Source: an uncultured Polymorphobacter sp. (GTDB taxonomy: Bacteria; Pseudomonadota; Alphaproteobacteria; Sphingomonadales; Sphingomonadaceae). From it: a stretch of DNA of 9,646 bases. Positions within the stretch are counted from its first letter, which is position 1; each line of letters begins with the position of its first letter. The position numbers and the translations under genes were made by a program. Where the stretch lies: NCBI GenBank assembly GCA_937894055.1, contig CALDHQ010000103.1, forward strand, positions 1-9,646, read 5' to 3'. Below are positions 1 through 7,235 of this stretch, piece by piece. Under the pieces are notes generated by a model that was not told the DNA's origin, did no database searches, and was given only the letters and a program-made list of their open reading frames with translations.

Positions 1-1479
1 GATCAGTGCGGTCGGGGTGGCCGTCTTGGCCAGATCGCGCCAGCGGGCGAAATCGCGCATCAGGGCGAGGAGGGTATTGCGTGCCCGCGGAGGCAGCTCA
101 TCGGTATCGACGATCTCGATGGCGGCGAGCGACAGCGGCACGCCGCGGGCACGCGCATGGCGATGGAGCTTTTCGAGCGCCTTGTCACCCAGTCCACGCT
201 TGGGCGTGTTGTAAATTCGTTCAAACGCGAGGTCGTCCGAAGGCTGGGCGATGATCCGGAGGTAGGCGAGGGCGTCGCGCACTTCGGCGCGTTCGTAAAA
301 GCGGAAGCCGCCGATGATCTTGTAATTGAGGCCGATGGTGATGAAGCGGTCTTCGAACTCGCGCGTCTGGAACTGCGCGCGCACCAGGATGGCGCATTGG
401 TCGAGCGGCACGCCGTCCGCCTGCAGCGCCTCAATGCGTTCGCCGACGCGGCGGGCTTCTTCGGGGCCGTCCCAGACGCCGATGACTTCGACCTTGTCGC
501 CGCCGTCGCTGGCCGTCCACAGCGTCTTGCCGAGCCGGCCGCCGTTGTGCGCGATCAGCCCGCCGGCGGCCGCGAGAATGGGCGCGGTCGAGCGGTAATT
601 CTGTTCAAGTCGGATGATCGTTGCGCCCGGGAAGTCCTTCTCGAACCTCAGGATATTGGCGACTTCGGCGCCGCGCCACGAATAGATCGACTGGTCGTCA
701 TCGCCGACGCAGGCGATGTTGCGGCGTTGCTGCGCGAGCAGCCGCAGCCACAGATATTGCGCGACATTGGTGTCCTGATATTCGTCGACCAGCACATATT
801 TGAAGCGCTGCTGATAGTCCGCCAGCACATCGGGATGCGCGAGGAAAATGGTCAGCATGTGCAGCAGCAGGTCGCCGAAATCGGCGGCGTTGAGTTCGGC
901 AAGCCGCGCCTGATAGCGCGTGTAGAGCGCGATGAGCTTACCGTCGGCAAAGTCGTGGGCTTCGTGCGCCGGCACCTGCGCCGGGGTCAGGCCGCGGTTC
1001 TTGAAGCGATCGATGTGCCCGGCGAGCGCCTTGGCGGGCCAGCGCTTGTCGTCGATGCCGGCTTCGATGATGATCTGCTTCATCAGCCGCTGCTGGTCAT
1101 CGGTGTCGAGAATGGTGAAATTGCTGTCGAGGCCGACGAGTTCGGCGTGACGCCGCAGCATACGCGCCGCCACCGCGTGGAAGGTGCCGAGGAACGGCAG
1201 GCCTTCAACCGACTGCCCGAGCAGTGCCGCCATGCGGTGCTGCATCTCGCGCGCCGCCTTGTTGGTGAAGGTGACGCAGAGGATTTCGGACGGCCACGCC
1301 AGCCGTGAATGCAGGATATGCGCCAGCCGCGTCGTCAGTGCGCGGGTCTTGCCGGTGCCGGCGCCCGCGAGGATCAGCACCGGGCCATCGGTGGTCAGCA
1401 CCGCCTGGCGCTGCGGCGCGTTGAGGCCGGACAGGTAGCGCGGCTCGCCATTGGCGGCAGGGGCGGGGGTAGCGGTCAT
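1..1479 (-). CDS. uvrD: UvrD/PcrA-type ATP-dependent DNA helicase, partial (C-terminus beyond left edge)
   Basis: This is the N-terminal 493 codons of a superfamily 1A 3'-5' DNA helicase. The reading frame stays open to base 1, so the C-terminal part lies outside the window; full-length UvrD/PcrA proteins are usually 700-800 residues. Visible motifs in order are the Walker A/motif I GAGTGKT near residue 38, the motif Ia-like TFTNKAA, the Walker B VDEYQD near residue 230, motif III VGDDDQSIYSWRGA near residue 255, and motif IV LEQNYRST near residue 290. The family unwinds DNA in nucleotide excision repair, mismatch repair and removal of stalled complexes. The ATG at 1479 was chosen because the following residues lead directly into the LNAPQRQAV Q-motif. 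No convincing Shine-Dalgarno sequence precedes it, and a GTG lies nine codons upstream in frame. It follows the Pvc16-like gene on the same strand after 61 bp. UvrD and PcrA cannot be separated from this part, but the helicase call is very secure. Confidence 0.95.
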   Translation of the reverse strand, partial: MTATPAPAANGEPRYLSGLNAPQRQAVLTTDGPVLILAGAGTGKTRALTTRLAHILHSRLAWPSEILCVTFTNKAAREMQHRMAALLGQSVEGLPFLGTFHAVAARMLRRHAELVGLDSNFTILDTDDQQRLMKQIIIEAGIDDKRWPAKALAGHIDRFKNRGLTPAQVPAHEAHDFADGKLIALYTRYQARLAELNAADFGDLLLHMLTIFLAHPDVLADYQQRFKYVLVDEYQDTNVAQYLWLRLLAQQRRNIACVGDDDQSIYSWRGAEVANILRFEKDFPGATIIRLEQNYRSTAPILAAAGGLIAHNGGRLGKTLWTASDGGDKVEVIGVWDGPEEARRVGERIEALQADGVPLDQCAILVRAQFQTREFEDRFITIGLNYKIIGGFRFYERAEVRDALAYLRIIAQPSDDLAFERIYNTPKRGLGDKALEKLHRHARARGVPLSLAAIEIVDTDELPPRARNTLLALMRDFARWRDLAKTATPTALI

Positions 1480-1540
1480 CGCCGGAACAAGTAAGGAACA
1501 TCGCACGGGCTGCCAAGCCCTGTTTGCGAATTAGGGCGCT

Positions 1541-2059
1541 TCAGGTGGTGAGCGTCAGCGGCCCGACGCGCAGGATGAGCGCCGCATCGGGGTTTTCGAC
1601 GCGCGGCGGCTCGAGGTGCAGCGCCACCGGCACCGCGCGGTCGATGCCCGGCCCGGTAAGCAGCGCTGCCTCGACAGGGTCGGTGGCGGTTTTCGGGATC
1701 TCCAGCAGGGCGTTGCGATGCACGGCGTCGAGCACCACGCCAGTCATCAGTTCCGCAGCGACCAGCGACTGTGCGACGATGGCGACGCGGTAGCGCAGGT
1801 CCAACTGCAGCGGCGCCGGCGCACCGCGCGGTAGATTGCGCAGCGGTTCGGATGGTGCCGCGCCGAACAACATCACCTGGATGCGGTTGCCCGGCGTCGA
1901 TACGGCCGGCAATGCCGCAAGCACCACCGGCGCATGCGCGAGCAGCGACAGCGTCACCGATACGCGTGCCAGCGACAGCCCGGCATCGGCGGTGATTTCG
2001 GCTTCCAGACACTGGCGCAGTGCAATGCCGGCCTGGGCGATAGCGATCGAACTGGTCAT
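1541..2059 (-). CDS. Pvc16/DUF4255-like protein (172 aa)
   Basis: This small protein resembles the N-terminal domain of Pvc16 (DUF4255), a cap/terminator-type component of contractile injection systems and phage-tail-like particles. The resemblance rests on the pattern: an N-terminal helix (SSIAIAQAGIALRQCL), a central strand with NRIQVMLFGAAPSEPLRNLPRG, then PAPLQLDLRYRVAI and a helix ending in a His-Arg-Asn turn (VLDAVHRNALLEIP). This mirrors the family's 'lyRv-pn-alRN-prg-pPLaLdLhYll ... l-alhd-pvL' layout. No signal peptide or membrane segment is seen. The ATG at 2059 was chosen because it matches the family N-terminus; an in-frame GTG at 2119 would add 20 low-complexity residues. Neither start has a clear ribosome binding site. 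No other tail or baseplate genes are visible, so a role in an injection particle is not supported locally. The family assignment is from memory of the consensus and needs a profile search. Confidence 0.55.
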   Translation of the reverse strand: MTSSIAIAQAGIALRQCLEAEITADAGLSLARVSVTLSLLAHAPVVLAALPAVSTPGNRIQVMLFGAAPSEPLRNLPRGAPAPLQLDLRYRVAIVAQSLVAAELMTGVVLDAVHRNALLEIPKTATDPVEAALLTGPGIDRAVPVALHLEPPRVENPDAALILRVGPLTLTT

Positions 2060-2143
2060 GTCAGGCTGCCGGAGTTGTTGCTGCGACGCGATGCTAGGTC
2101 GCACGGCGGGGCTTGTCACCTGCGCGGTGGACGTAATCGTCTC

Positions 2144-2172
2144 TTTCCACGTCGTTCAGGCGGGTCTATTAT
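2144..2172 (+). promoter_or_regulatory. Putative sigma70-type promoter of the SYLF gene
   Basis: TTTCCA (2144-2149) and TATTAT (2167-2172) are separated by 17 bp and match the -35 and -10 consensus at 4/6 and 5/6 positions. The AT-rich -10 stands out in a GC-rich background. Initiation would fall near 2180, giving a leader of about 80 nt before the ATG at 2260. This is pattern evidence only. Confidence 0.4.
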
Positions 2173-2259
2173 TTTCAGGCAGGCTCCCGCGCGTTTGGTT
2201 CACCGTTGCGGTTCGACTGTTTTCGCGGCAACCCGCCGCAATATTGGGAGTGACCTATC

Positions 2260-2943
2260 ATGACGCATTTTCAAACCCGCCGCATGGCATTGACGCTGGC
2301 GGTTGCCGCCGGTGTGACGCTGGCCATTGGCGCTCCCGCTGCTGCCAAGGTCAGCGATCAGCAGAAGCTGGTCGACGAGTCGACCCAGACGCTCCAGCTG
2401 TTCCTGGGTGACAAGGAACTGACCTGGCTGCGCGCCAACATCGGCAAGGCCAAGGCGGTGATCATCGCGCCGTCGGTCGTCAAGGCCGGCTTCATCTTCG
2501 GCGGCTCGGGCGGGCAGGGCGTCGTGCTGGCGCGCGGCAAGGACGGCAAATGGGCCGGCCCGGCATTCTACAAGCTCGGCACCGCCAGCGTCGGCTTCCA
2601 GGCCGGCGTTTCGGATTCGGCAGTGGTCGCGCTGGTGATGAACCAGAAGGCGCTCGACAGCCTGATGGCCGGTTCGTTCAAGCTCGGCGCCGATGCCAGC
2701 GTGGCGGCCGGCCCCGTCGGTGGCGGCGCCAAGAGCAACCTGAAGGCCGATGTCATCGCCTATTCGAAGTCGAAGGGCCTGTACGGCGGCGTCAACTTCT
2801 CGGGCACCGGTATCGCTACCAACAACAACTGGAGCGAGCAGTTCTACGGCGTCAAGCCGCTGACGCCGATCGACATTCTGGTCAAGCGTTCGGTCAAGCC
2901 GGGCACCGCTGCACCGCTCGTCGCGGTTCTCGAAGGCAAGTAA
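2260..2943 (+). CDS. Secreted SYLF-domain (Ysc84-like) lipid-binding protein
   Basis: This is a 227-residue exported protein of the SYLF/Ysc84 family, whose eukaryotic members bind phosphoinositides and actin and whose bacterial members are poorly characterised envelope proteins. Residues 1-29 form a Sec signal peptide: a basic start with RR, a hydrophobic core ALTLAVAAGVTLAIGA, and a PAAA-K cleavage site. It is not a lipoprotein, as there is no lipobox Cys. The mature part has the family pattern: an N-terminal helix (Leu/Gln-rich, residues 31-60), then AKAVIIAPSVVKAGFIFGGSGGQGVVLAR, a GPAFYKLGTASVGFQAGVS block, the LVMN segment, and the Ala/Gly-rich ADASVAAGPVG and SKSKGLYGGVNFSGTGI stretches. 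A GGGAG ribosome binding site sits about 8 bp before the ATG. It is transcribed away from the Pvc16-like gene and converges on rsmD. The family call is confident; the cellular role is unknown. Confidence 0.9.
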   Translation: MTHFQTRRMALTLAVAAGVTLAIGAPAAAKVSDQQKLVDESTQTLQLFLGDKELTWLRANIGKAKAVIIAPSVVKAGFIFGGSGGQGVVLARGKDGKWAGPAFYKLGTASVGFQAGVSDSAVVALVMNQKALDSLMAGSFKLGADASVAAGPVGGGAKSNLKADVIAYSKSKGLYGGVNFSGTGIATNNNWSEQFYGVKPLTPIDILVKRSVKPGTAAPLVAVLEGK

Positions 2944-2952
2944 ACTACCTTC

Positions 2953-2981
2953 GCGCCCGTTGCCGTCAGGGCAGCGGGCGC
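2953..2981. terminator. Strong hairpin between convergent SYLF gene and rsmD
   Basis: A 12-bp stem (2953-2964 with 2970-2981) closes a 5-nt GTCAG loop. It has a perfect GCGCCCG/CGGGCGC base, one T·G pair and a TGCC/GGCA top. No T-run follows on either strand, so it is not a classical intrinsic terminator. Its place between two convergent genes suggests bidirectional termination or 3'-end protection. The rsmD stop codon (complement of 2966-2968) sits in the loop. Confidence 0.5.
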
Positions 2982-3511
2982 AACAGGTGCAGCCGCGCCT
3001 TGCCGTGCTTGCGTGATACCTCGACACTGAAACCCGGCACGTCGAGTTCCTCGCGGAAACCGGTTTCGACCGAAATCAGCGCGTGCGGGGCGATCCAGCC
3101 CTGCGCCTGCAACCGCGCCAAGGCCGGCGGCACCAGCCCCGTGCCATAGGGCGGGTCAAGCAGCACAACGTCGCAGGCTTCACGCGCGACGCCAATATTT
3201 TCAACCGATTGCGGCACGATGCTGCTGTCATATTCAGCTTCGAAGGTCGCGACATTGGCCTTGAGCACCGCAAGCGCGACGCGTTCATTCTCGACAAAGC
3301 TGACATGGCGGGCGCCGCGCGACAGCGCTTCCAGCCCCAGTGCACCGGTGCCGGCGTAAAAGTCGCCGACATGCAGGCCTTCGAAGCTGCCGAGGCGGCT
3401 GGTCAACATCGAAAACAGTGCCTCGCGGACGCGGTCGGCGGTCGGGCGAGTCGTTTCTCCCGGCGGCGAGGCCAAGGCGCGGCCGCGCCACTTTCCCGCA
3501 ATGATGCGCAT
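2966..3511 (-). CDS. rsmD: 16S rRNA (guanine(966)-N(2))-methyltransferase RsmD
   Basis: This 181-residue class I SAM-dependent methyltransferase makes m2G966 in 16S rRNA during 30S assembly in the cytoplasm. Family hallmarks are all present: the MRIIAGKWRGR start, RPTADRVREALF at 22-33, the SAM-binding loop DFYAGTGALGLEALSRGA at 50-67, acidic E74 in FVENE after the second strand, and the catalytic DPPY motif at 119-122. The length is typical of the family (about 180-190). The ATG at 3511 shares its A with the TGA of the upstream pseudouridine synthase gene (TGATG arrangement), indicating translational coupling. The same frame is open further upstream, but only as antisense-free read-through inside the neighbouring gene, and the MRIIAG start is conserved. 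The gene ends inside the hairpin at 2953-2981. Confidence 0.95.
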   Translation of the reverse strand: MRIIAGKWRGRALASPPGETTRPTADRVREALFSMLTSRLGSFEGLHVGDFYAGTGALGLEALSRGARHVSFVENERVALAVLKANVATFEAEYDSSIVPQSVENIGVAREACDVVLLDPPYGTGLVPPALARLQAQGWIAPHALISVETGFREELDVPGFSVEVSRKHGKARLHLLRPLP

Positions 3512-4638
3512 CAGTCGCGGGCCTTGCCGAACGATTTCTTGAGCCGCACGATGGCGTCGCTGTCGATTTCGGCAACGCCGCGCACCGGCAGTTCGCCGAG
3601 TTCGAACGGGCCATAGGCGACACGGATGAGCCGCGACACCTGCAGCCCGAGGAATTCGAGCACGCGGCGGATTTCGCGGTTCTTGCCTTCGGTCAGCCGC
3701 ATCGAAATCCACAGATTGCGGCCGGTGCGGATTTCGATATCGGCGTCGATCGGGCCGTAGTGCATGCCGTCGATGGTGATGCCGTCGATCAGCGCATCGA
3801 GCGCCGCCACCGAAATATCGCCATAGGCGCGCACGCGGTAACGCCGCGACACGGCATTGACCGGCAATTCGAGCTGCCGCTTCAACGCACCGTCGGTGGT
3901 CATCAGCAACAGGCCTTCGGTGTTCATGTCGAGGCGTCCGACGGGCACCAGCCGCGGCAAGCCAGGCGGCAGCACGTCGAAGATCGTCGGGCGGCCGGCA
4001 GGGTCGCGCGCCGTGGTCAGGAAGCCTGCGGGCTTGTTGAACGCGAACAGCCGGGTCGGTTCGATCGAGGCGACGGGGTCGCCGTTGACGGTGACGCCGT
4101 CGAGCGACGACAGGATGAATGCCGGGCTTTCGAGTACCTTGCCGTGCACCGCGATGCGGCCTTCGGTGATCATCCGTTCGATGTCGCGACGCGAACCGAC
4201 ACCGGCACGCGCCAGCAGCTTGGCGATGCGCTGCGGTTCGATGGCGCCAGCGCCGGGCGCGCGGGCTTCAGCCGCACGGCGCTCGCCGCGGCCACGACGG
4301 CCGGCGGGGATGGTGGGTTCGCCGGTCGGCACGCCGCCGCGTGGCAGCCGCACCGGACGACCGCCGGGGATGTGCTGGCGCAGTTCGCGCACCGATGTGG
4401 CGAGCGGCTCACCGCCGTCGCGGCTGCGTCGTGGATCAGCAGCGCGCGCCGGACGCGCATCGGCGGCACGTCGCGGACGTGAGTCTGCTGATGTGCGCGG
4501 CGGACGCTCGTTGAACGGGGAGGGCGGACGCGTGCCGCCGGGCTTGCCACCGGTGGGACGATTGCCGGGAGGACGGTTGCCGGGCGGGCGGCCGCCGGAG
4601 GCGCCACCGCCACCGGGAATGCGAGGAGGTCTGGACAT
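3511..4638 (-). CDS. rluB: RluB/RsuA-family rRNA pseudouridine synthase with disordered N-terminal extension
   Basis: This 375-residue protein is predicted to isomerise a uridine in rRNA; RluB acts on U2605 of 23S rRNA and RsuA on U516 of 16S rRNA. Residues 1 to about 133 are Arg/Pro/Gly/Ala-rich and low in complexity, with repeated RPPGN units. An S4 RNA-binding domain follows (QRIAKLLARAGVGSRRDIERMI, 136-157). The catalytic domain carries NKPAGFLTT (201-209), the GRLD motif with the presumed catalytic Asp237, TEGLLLMTTDG (240-250), and the family's GKNREIRRVLEFLG block (318-331). The catalytic core is full length. The start at 4638 has a strong GGAGG ribosome binding site 5 nt upstream. The gene is coupled to rsmD by a TGATG overlap. 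RluB rather than RsuA is inferred from the extended N-terminus common in alphaproteobacterial RluB annotations; the exact target is uncertain. Confidence 0.88.
   Translation of the reverse strand: MSRPPRIPGGGGASGGRPPGNRPPGNRPTGGKPGGTRPPSPFNERPPRTSADSRPRRAADARPARAADPRRSRDGGEPLATSVRELRQHIPGGRPVRLPRGGVPTGEPTIPAGRRGRGERRAAEARAPGAGAIEPQRIAKLLARAGVGSRRDIERMITEGRIAVHGKVLESPAFILSSLDGVTVNGDPVASIEPTRLFAFNKPAGFLTTARDPAGRPTIFDVLPPGLPRLVPVGRLDMNTEGLLLMTTDGALKRQLELPVNAVSRRYRVRAYGDISVAALDALIDGITIDGMHYGPIDADIEIRTGRNLWISMRLTEGKNREIRRVLEFLGLQVSRLIRVAYGPFELGELPVRGVAEIDSDAIVRLKKSFGKARD
4531..4593 (-). repeat. Degenerate 15-nt tandem repeat encoding RPPGN units in the pseudouridine synthase tail
   Basis: Within residues 17-36 of the synthase the protein reads RPPGN-RPPGN-RPTGG-KPGGT-RPP, so the DNA holds about four imperfect 15-nt units. 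Such arrays can change copy number by slippage. Only the N-terminal disordered tail would be affected. Confidence 0.55.
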
Positions 4639-4692
4639 AATCGCCTCCGTGGGGTCTTAACGCCAAATAGGCAAGGTTTGTTTGCTGAAGCG

Positions 4693-4721
4693 TTGCACGA
4701 GCGCGCGTCATCGGCTAGCAG
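4693..4721 (+). promoter_or_regulatory. Putative promoter of tRNA-Leu
   Basis: TTGCAC (4693-4698) and TAGCAG (4716-4721) are spaced by 17 bp, with the -10 ending 10 bp before the mature tRNA 5' end at 4732. The -35 matches consensus at 4/6 positions, whereas the -10 is weak. The placement relative to the tRNA is what supports it. Confidence 0.35.
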
Positions 4722-4731
4722 CTTGGCCGTT

Positions 4732-4816
4732 GCCCCTGTGGTGAAATTGGTAGACGCGCTCGACTCAAAATCGAGTGCCGCAAGGCGTGCTGGTTCGAGT
4801 CCGGCCAGGGGCACCA
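4732..4816 (+). tRNA. tRNA-Leu (anticodon CAA)
   Basis: An 85-nt class II tRNA folds by inspection. The acceptor stem GCCCCTG pairs with CAGGGGC (4806-4812), followed by discriminator A4813 and an encoded CCA (4814-4816). The D-arm has the expected GGTAGAC region. The anticodon stem CTCGA/TCGAG encloses the loop CTCAAAA with anticodon CAA at 4766-4768, which decodes UUG. A long variable arm (GCC-GCAA-GGC) is typical of leucine tRNAs. The T-arm GCTGG-TTCGAGT-CCGGC has one G·U pair. It stands alone between the rRNA-modification pair and the minus-strand oxidoreductase operon. tRNA-Leu genes are common integration sites, but no second copy of the 3' end and no integrase is seen in the window. 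Confidence 0.97.
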
Positions 4817-4849
4817 ATCACCTTCATTTGCCGTAGCCACGCGGGATCA

Positions 4850-4873
4850 CGCCTAGCACTTAGCTCTTAGGCG
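4850..4873. terminator. Weak hairpin at the 3' end of the oxidoreductase operon
   Basis: CGCCTA (4850-4855) can pair with TAGGCG (4868-4873) around a 12-nt interior, with one further G·T pair possible. It lies between the convergent tRNA and molybdopterin oxidoreductase genes. There is no T-run, so termination function is only suggested by its position. Confidence 0.25.
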
Positions 4874-4884
4874 ACGGGCCATGG

Positions 4885-7200
4885 TCAACCAGTGACTTGC
4901 TTGGCCCAGACTTCCTGTTCCTCGTGGAAGCTGATTTCCGCGAGGGTCGGCAGCTCGACGCGGATCGCGACATTCTTGTGGTGTGGCGTGCGCGCGATCG
5001 GGTCGCAGTCTTCGGTCATGGTGATCATGTTGAGGCGCGGGCCGATGGTGACCTTGCCTTGCGGCGTATCGTAGATCTGGCCGTAGCCGTGCGGCAGTGA
5101 AGCCTGGCCGCGGCGCAGGCGGGGATCGGCGTCAACCCGGACCACCAGCCGCCCGGCGGGGGTGACGACCGCCATCCAGCCGCCGGCGACGCCGTTAGCG
5201 GCCGCCAGATCGTCGGGGTGCATGTGCAGCGCGCCCGCCGGATCGTTCTTGCGCCAGCGCGGGTCGCGGATGGCCTGGTTGGCGTTGTAGTGGCGACGTT
5301 GCCCGGCGATCAGCATGATCGGGTATGCCGGGTCGGGCTCGACATCGGCGACGTCCAGTCGCGCCAGCCAGTCGAACATTTCGGGAATGGCGAGGTGCAC
5401 CTTGCCGTCGGCATGGCCGACCAGTCGCCACAGGTCTTCGTGTTTTTCATCGGTGAAGATCACGCCGGAACGCCGGCTGACCATGGCTTCGAACAGCGCC
5501 TCGCCCAGTGCCGGGCCTTCGCCTTCGAACCCGGCGCCGATCACCGCGTCGCGGTTGACCCGGGCGCATTGATGGGCGGCCGGCCACCAGACAGCCGTCG
5601 CCGCGGCACCCGGCGGTAGCGCCCGGCCCAGCGTTTCGTAAAGGATAACCGGCGTGATGTAGCGGTGATTTGGCGCTTCCTTCAACAGATCGGCAAAGGC
5701 TGCGGAAAACGCCGCGCGGTCCGACGCGGCCAGTTCGCGCAGATGTTCGAGTTGCGCGTCGGCTGGCATGAAGCCCATGGCGCGGATGAGCCGGGCATAG
5801 ATTTCGGGCTCAGGCAGCGTGCCGGGCAGCGGGTCGAACAGCGGCTCGCGCAGCTGGAAGACATTGTGCGGATATTCGAAGTTGAACAGCGTGTTTTCCC
5901 AGCGTTCGAACTGGTTGCAGGCCGGCAGGACATAGTCGGCCAGCCGCGCGGTTTCGGTCATGGCGACTTCGACGACGACGAGCAGATCGAGGCTGGAGAG
6001 CGCCTTTTCGACGGCGGTGGTATCGGTCACCGTATTGGCGGGGTTGCCCGAATCGACGAACATGGCGCGGACGCGTTCGGGATGATCGGTCAGGATCGTC
6101 TTGGGCAGGTCGTTCGGCGGCGACAGCCCGGCGATGCGCGCCTGACCGGTGGCAAGATCGGCCGAGCCGGGGCGCGAATGACCCCACATCGGCGCCAGCC
6201 AGGTGTGGAGGCCGTTGCAGCCGGGCTTGAGGAAATTGCCGGTGACGAGGAACAGCAGCTTTTCGAGATAGGCGTTGAGCGTCGAATTGCGCGACTGCTG
6301 GACGCCGACATCGGCGCGCACCGTCATCGAAGCCGCGTCGATGATCATGCTGACGGCCTTTTCGGCCTGTTCGCGGCTGATGTCGGCCGCCGTGAGCCAG
6401 GCGTAGACGGGCACTTTCGCAAGTTCGGCGCGGACCTCGTCCCAGCCGGTCGTGCGGGTGGCCAGAAATTCATCGTCCTGACCGCCACGCTCGACGATCA
6501 TGGCGAGCAAGGCACCGAGCAGGAAGGCATCGGTGCCGGGCCGCAAAGCGAGGTGGAGGTCGGCCAGATCGGCGACTTCGGTGCGCCGCGGATCGATGAC
6601 GATCATCTTGCGGTTCGGATCCTTGCCGATGGCCGACACGGCGTCGCGCGCCCGCACGAAGCCATTGGCCATCCACGGGTTGCAGCCGAGCACGATGGTG
6701 AGTTCGGCGCCATGGACATCTTCGGCGGTGTGGATGTTGTGCGCCCCGAACATGTGTCCGTTGACCCAGAAATCGCCGGTCTTTTCCTGCGAGACGGCAC
6801 TGAAATAGGGGCCGCTGCCCATCACGCCGCGCAGCGCCTGGCCGAACACGCCGCCCATCACGCTGCCCTGGCCGCCGCCGCCGTAGTAGCCGAACGCCTG
6901 CGCGCCACCGACGGCGCGCACGTCATGCAGTTTGGCCGCGATCTCGGCAATCGCCACGTCCCAGCTGATCTTCTCGAAGTCGCCGTCCTTGGTGCGGCGC
7001 AACGGGCTGGTCAGCCGCAGCGCACGGTCATTGGCATAATAGGGCAGCCGCCCGGCCTTCTGGCAGATGTAACCGAGCGACTTGGGGTTGTCCTTGTCGC
7101 CGCGGACGCGCTTCATGACGCCGTCTTCGATCTCGACTTCGATGCCGCAGTTCACATAGCACAGGATGCACGCCGACTTGCGGGTCACGGTTTCAGACAT
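4885..7200 (-). CDS. Molybdopterin-dependent [4Fe-4S] oxidoreductase (DMSO reductase superfamily, FdhF/BisC-like), cytosolic
   Basis: This 771-residue protein belongs to the DMSO reductase superfamily of molybdenum bis-MGD enzymes. The N-terminus has the Mo4Fe4S domain with cluster ligands C11, C14, C18 and C46 (C-x2-C-x3-C-x27-C). The molybdopterin domain follows, with NPWMANG (174-180) and VIDPRRTEVADLADLHLALRPGTDAFLLGAL. From about residue 626 (YPIMLIAGQRRHYNANQ) comes the MGD-binding C-terminal domain, closing with HHKNVAIRVE. There is no Tat signal and no membrane segment, so it should act in the cytoplasm. In the Mo-ligand region (AVSQEKTGDFWVNGHMFG, 135-152) there is no Cys or SeCys. 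The ATG at 7200 has an AGGAGA ribosome binding site; an in-frame upstream extension would enter the end of the SDR gene. It is the third gene of the operon, 35 bp after the SDR. No electron-transfer partner subunit or FdhD is nearby. The substrate is unknown; formate dehydrogenase activity is only one possibility. Confidence 0.9.
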   Translation of the reverse strand: MSETVTRKSACILCYVNCGIEVEIEDGVMKRVRGDKDNPKSLGYICQKAGRLPYYANDRALRLTSPLRRTKDGDFEKISWDVAIAEIAAKLHDVRAVGGAQAFGYYGGGGQGSVMGGVFGQALRGVMGSGPYFSAVSQEKTGDFWVNGHMFGAHNIHTAEDVHGAELTIVLGCNPWMANGFVRARDAVSAIGKDPNRKMIVIDPRRTEVADLADLHLALRPGTDAFLLGALLAMIVERGGQDDEFLATRTTGWDEVRAELAKVPVYAWLTAADISREQAEKAVSMIIDAASMTVRADVGVQQSRNSTLNAYLEKLLFLVTGNFLKPGCNGLHTWLAPMWGHSRPGSADLATGQARIAGLSPPNDLPKTILTDHPERVRAMFVDSGNPANTVTDTTAVEKALSSLDLLVVVEVAMTETARLADYVLPACNQFERWENTLFNFEYPHNVFQLREPLFDPLPGTLPEPEIYARLIRAMGFMPADAQLEHLRELAASDRAAFSAAFADLLKEAPNHRYITPVILYETLGRALPPGAAATAVWWPAAHQCARVNRDAVIGAGFEGEGPALGEALFEAMVSRRSGVIFTDEKHEDLWRLVGHADGKVHLAIPEMFDWLARLDVADVEPDPAYPIMLIAGQRRHYNANQAIRDPRWRKNDPAGALHMHPDDLAAANGVAGGWMAVVTPAGRLVVRVDADPRLRRGQASLPHGYGQIYDTPQGKVTIGPRLNMITMTEDCDPIARTPHHKNVAIRVELPTLAEISFHEEQEVWAKQVTG

Positions 7201-7235
7201 CGTCGATTCTCCTGCTCGGGCGGCGTTACAGCGGG

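Noticed and set aside
157..1308. A 383-codon open frame on the plus strand opposite the helicase gene
   Set aside because: It is in register with the helicase codons on the other strand and its product has no recognisable domain. High GC codon bias leaves the antisense frame open, and the helicase motifs on the minus strand are unambiguous.
3760..4660. Plus-strand open frames (240 and 267 codons) opposite the pseudouridine synthase
   Set aside because: They are low-complexity translations caused by the repetitive GC-rich tail on the other strand, without domain evidence.
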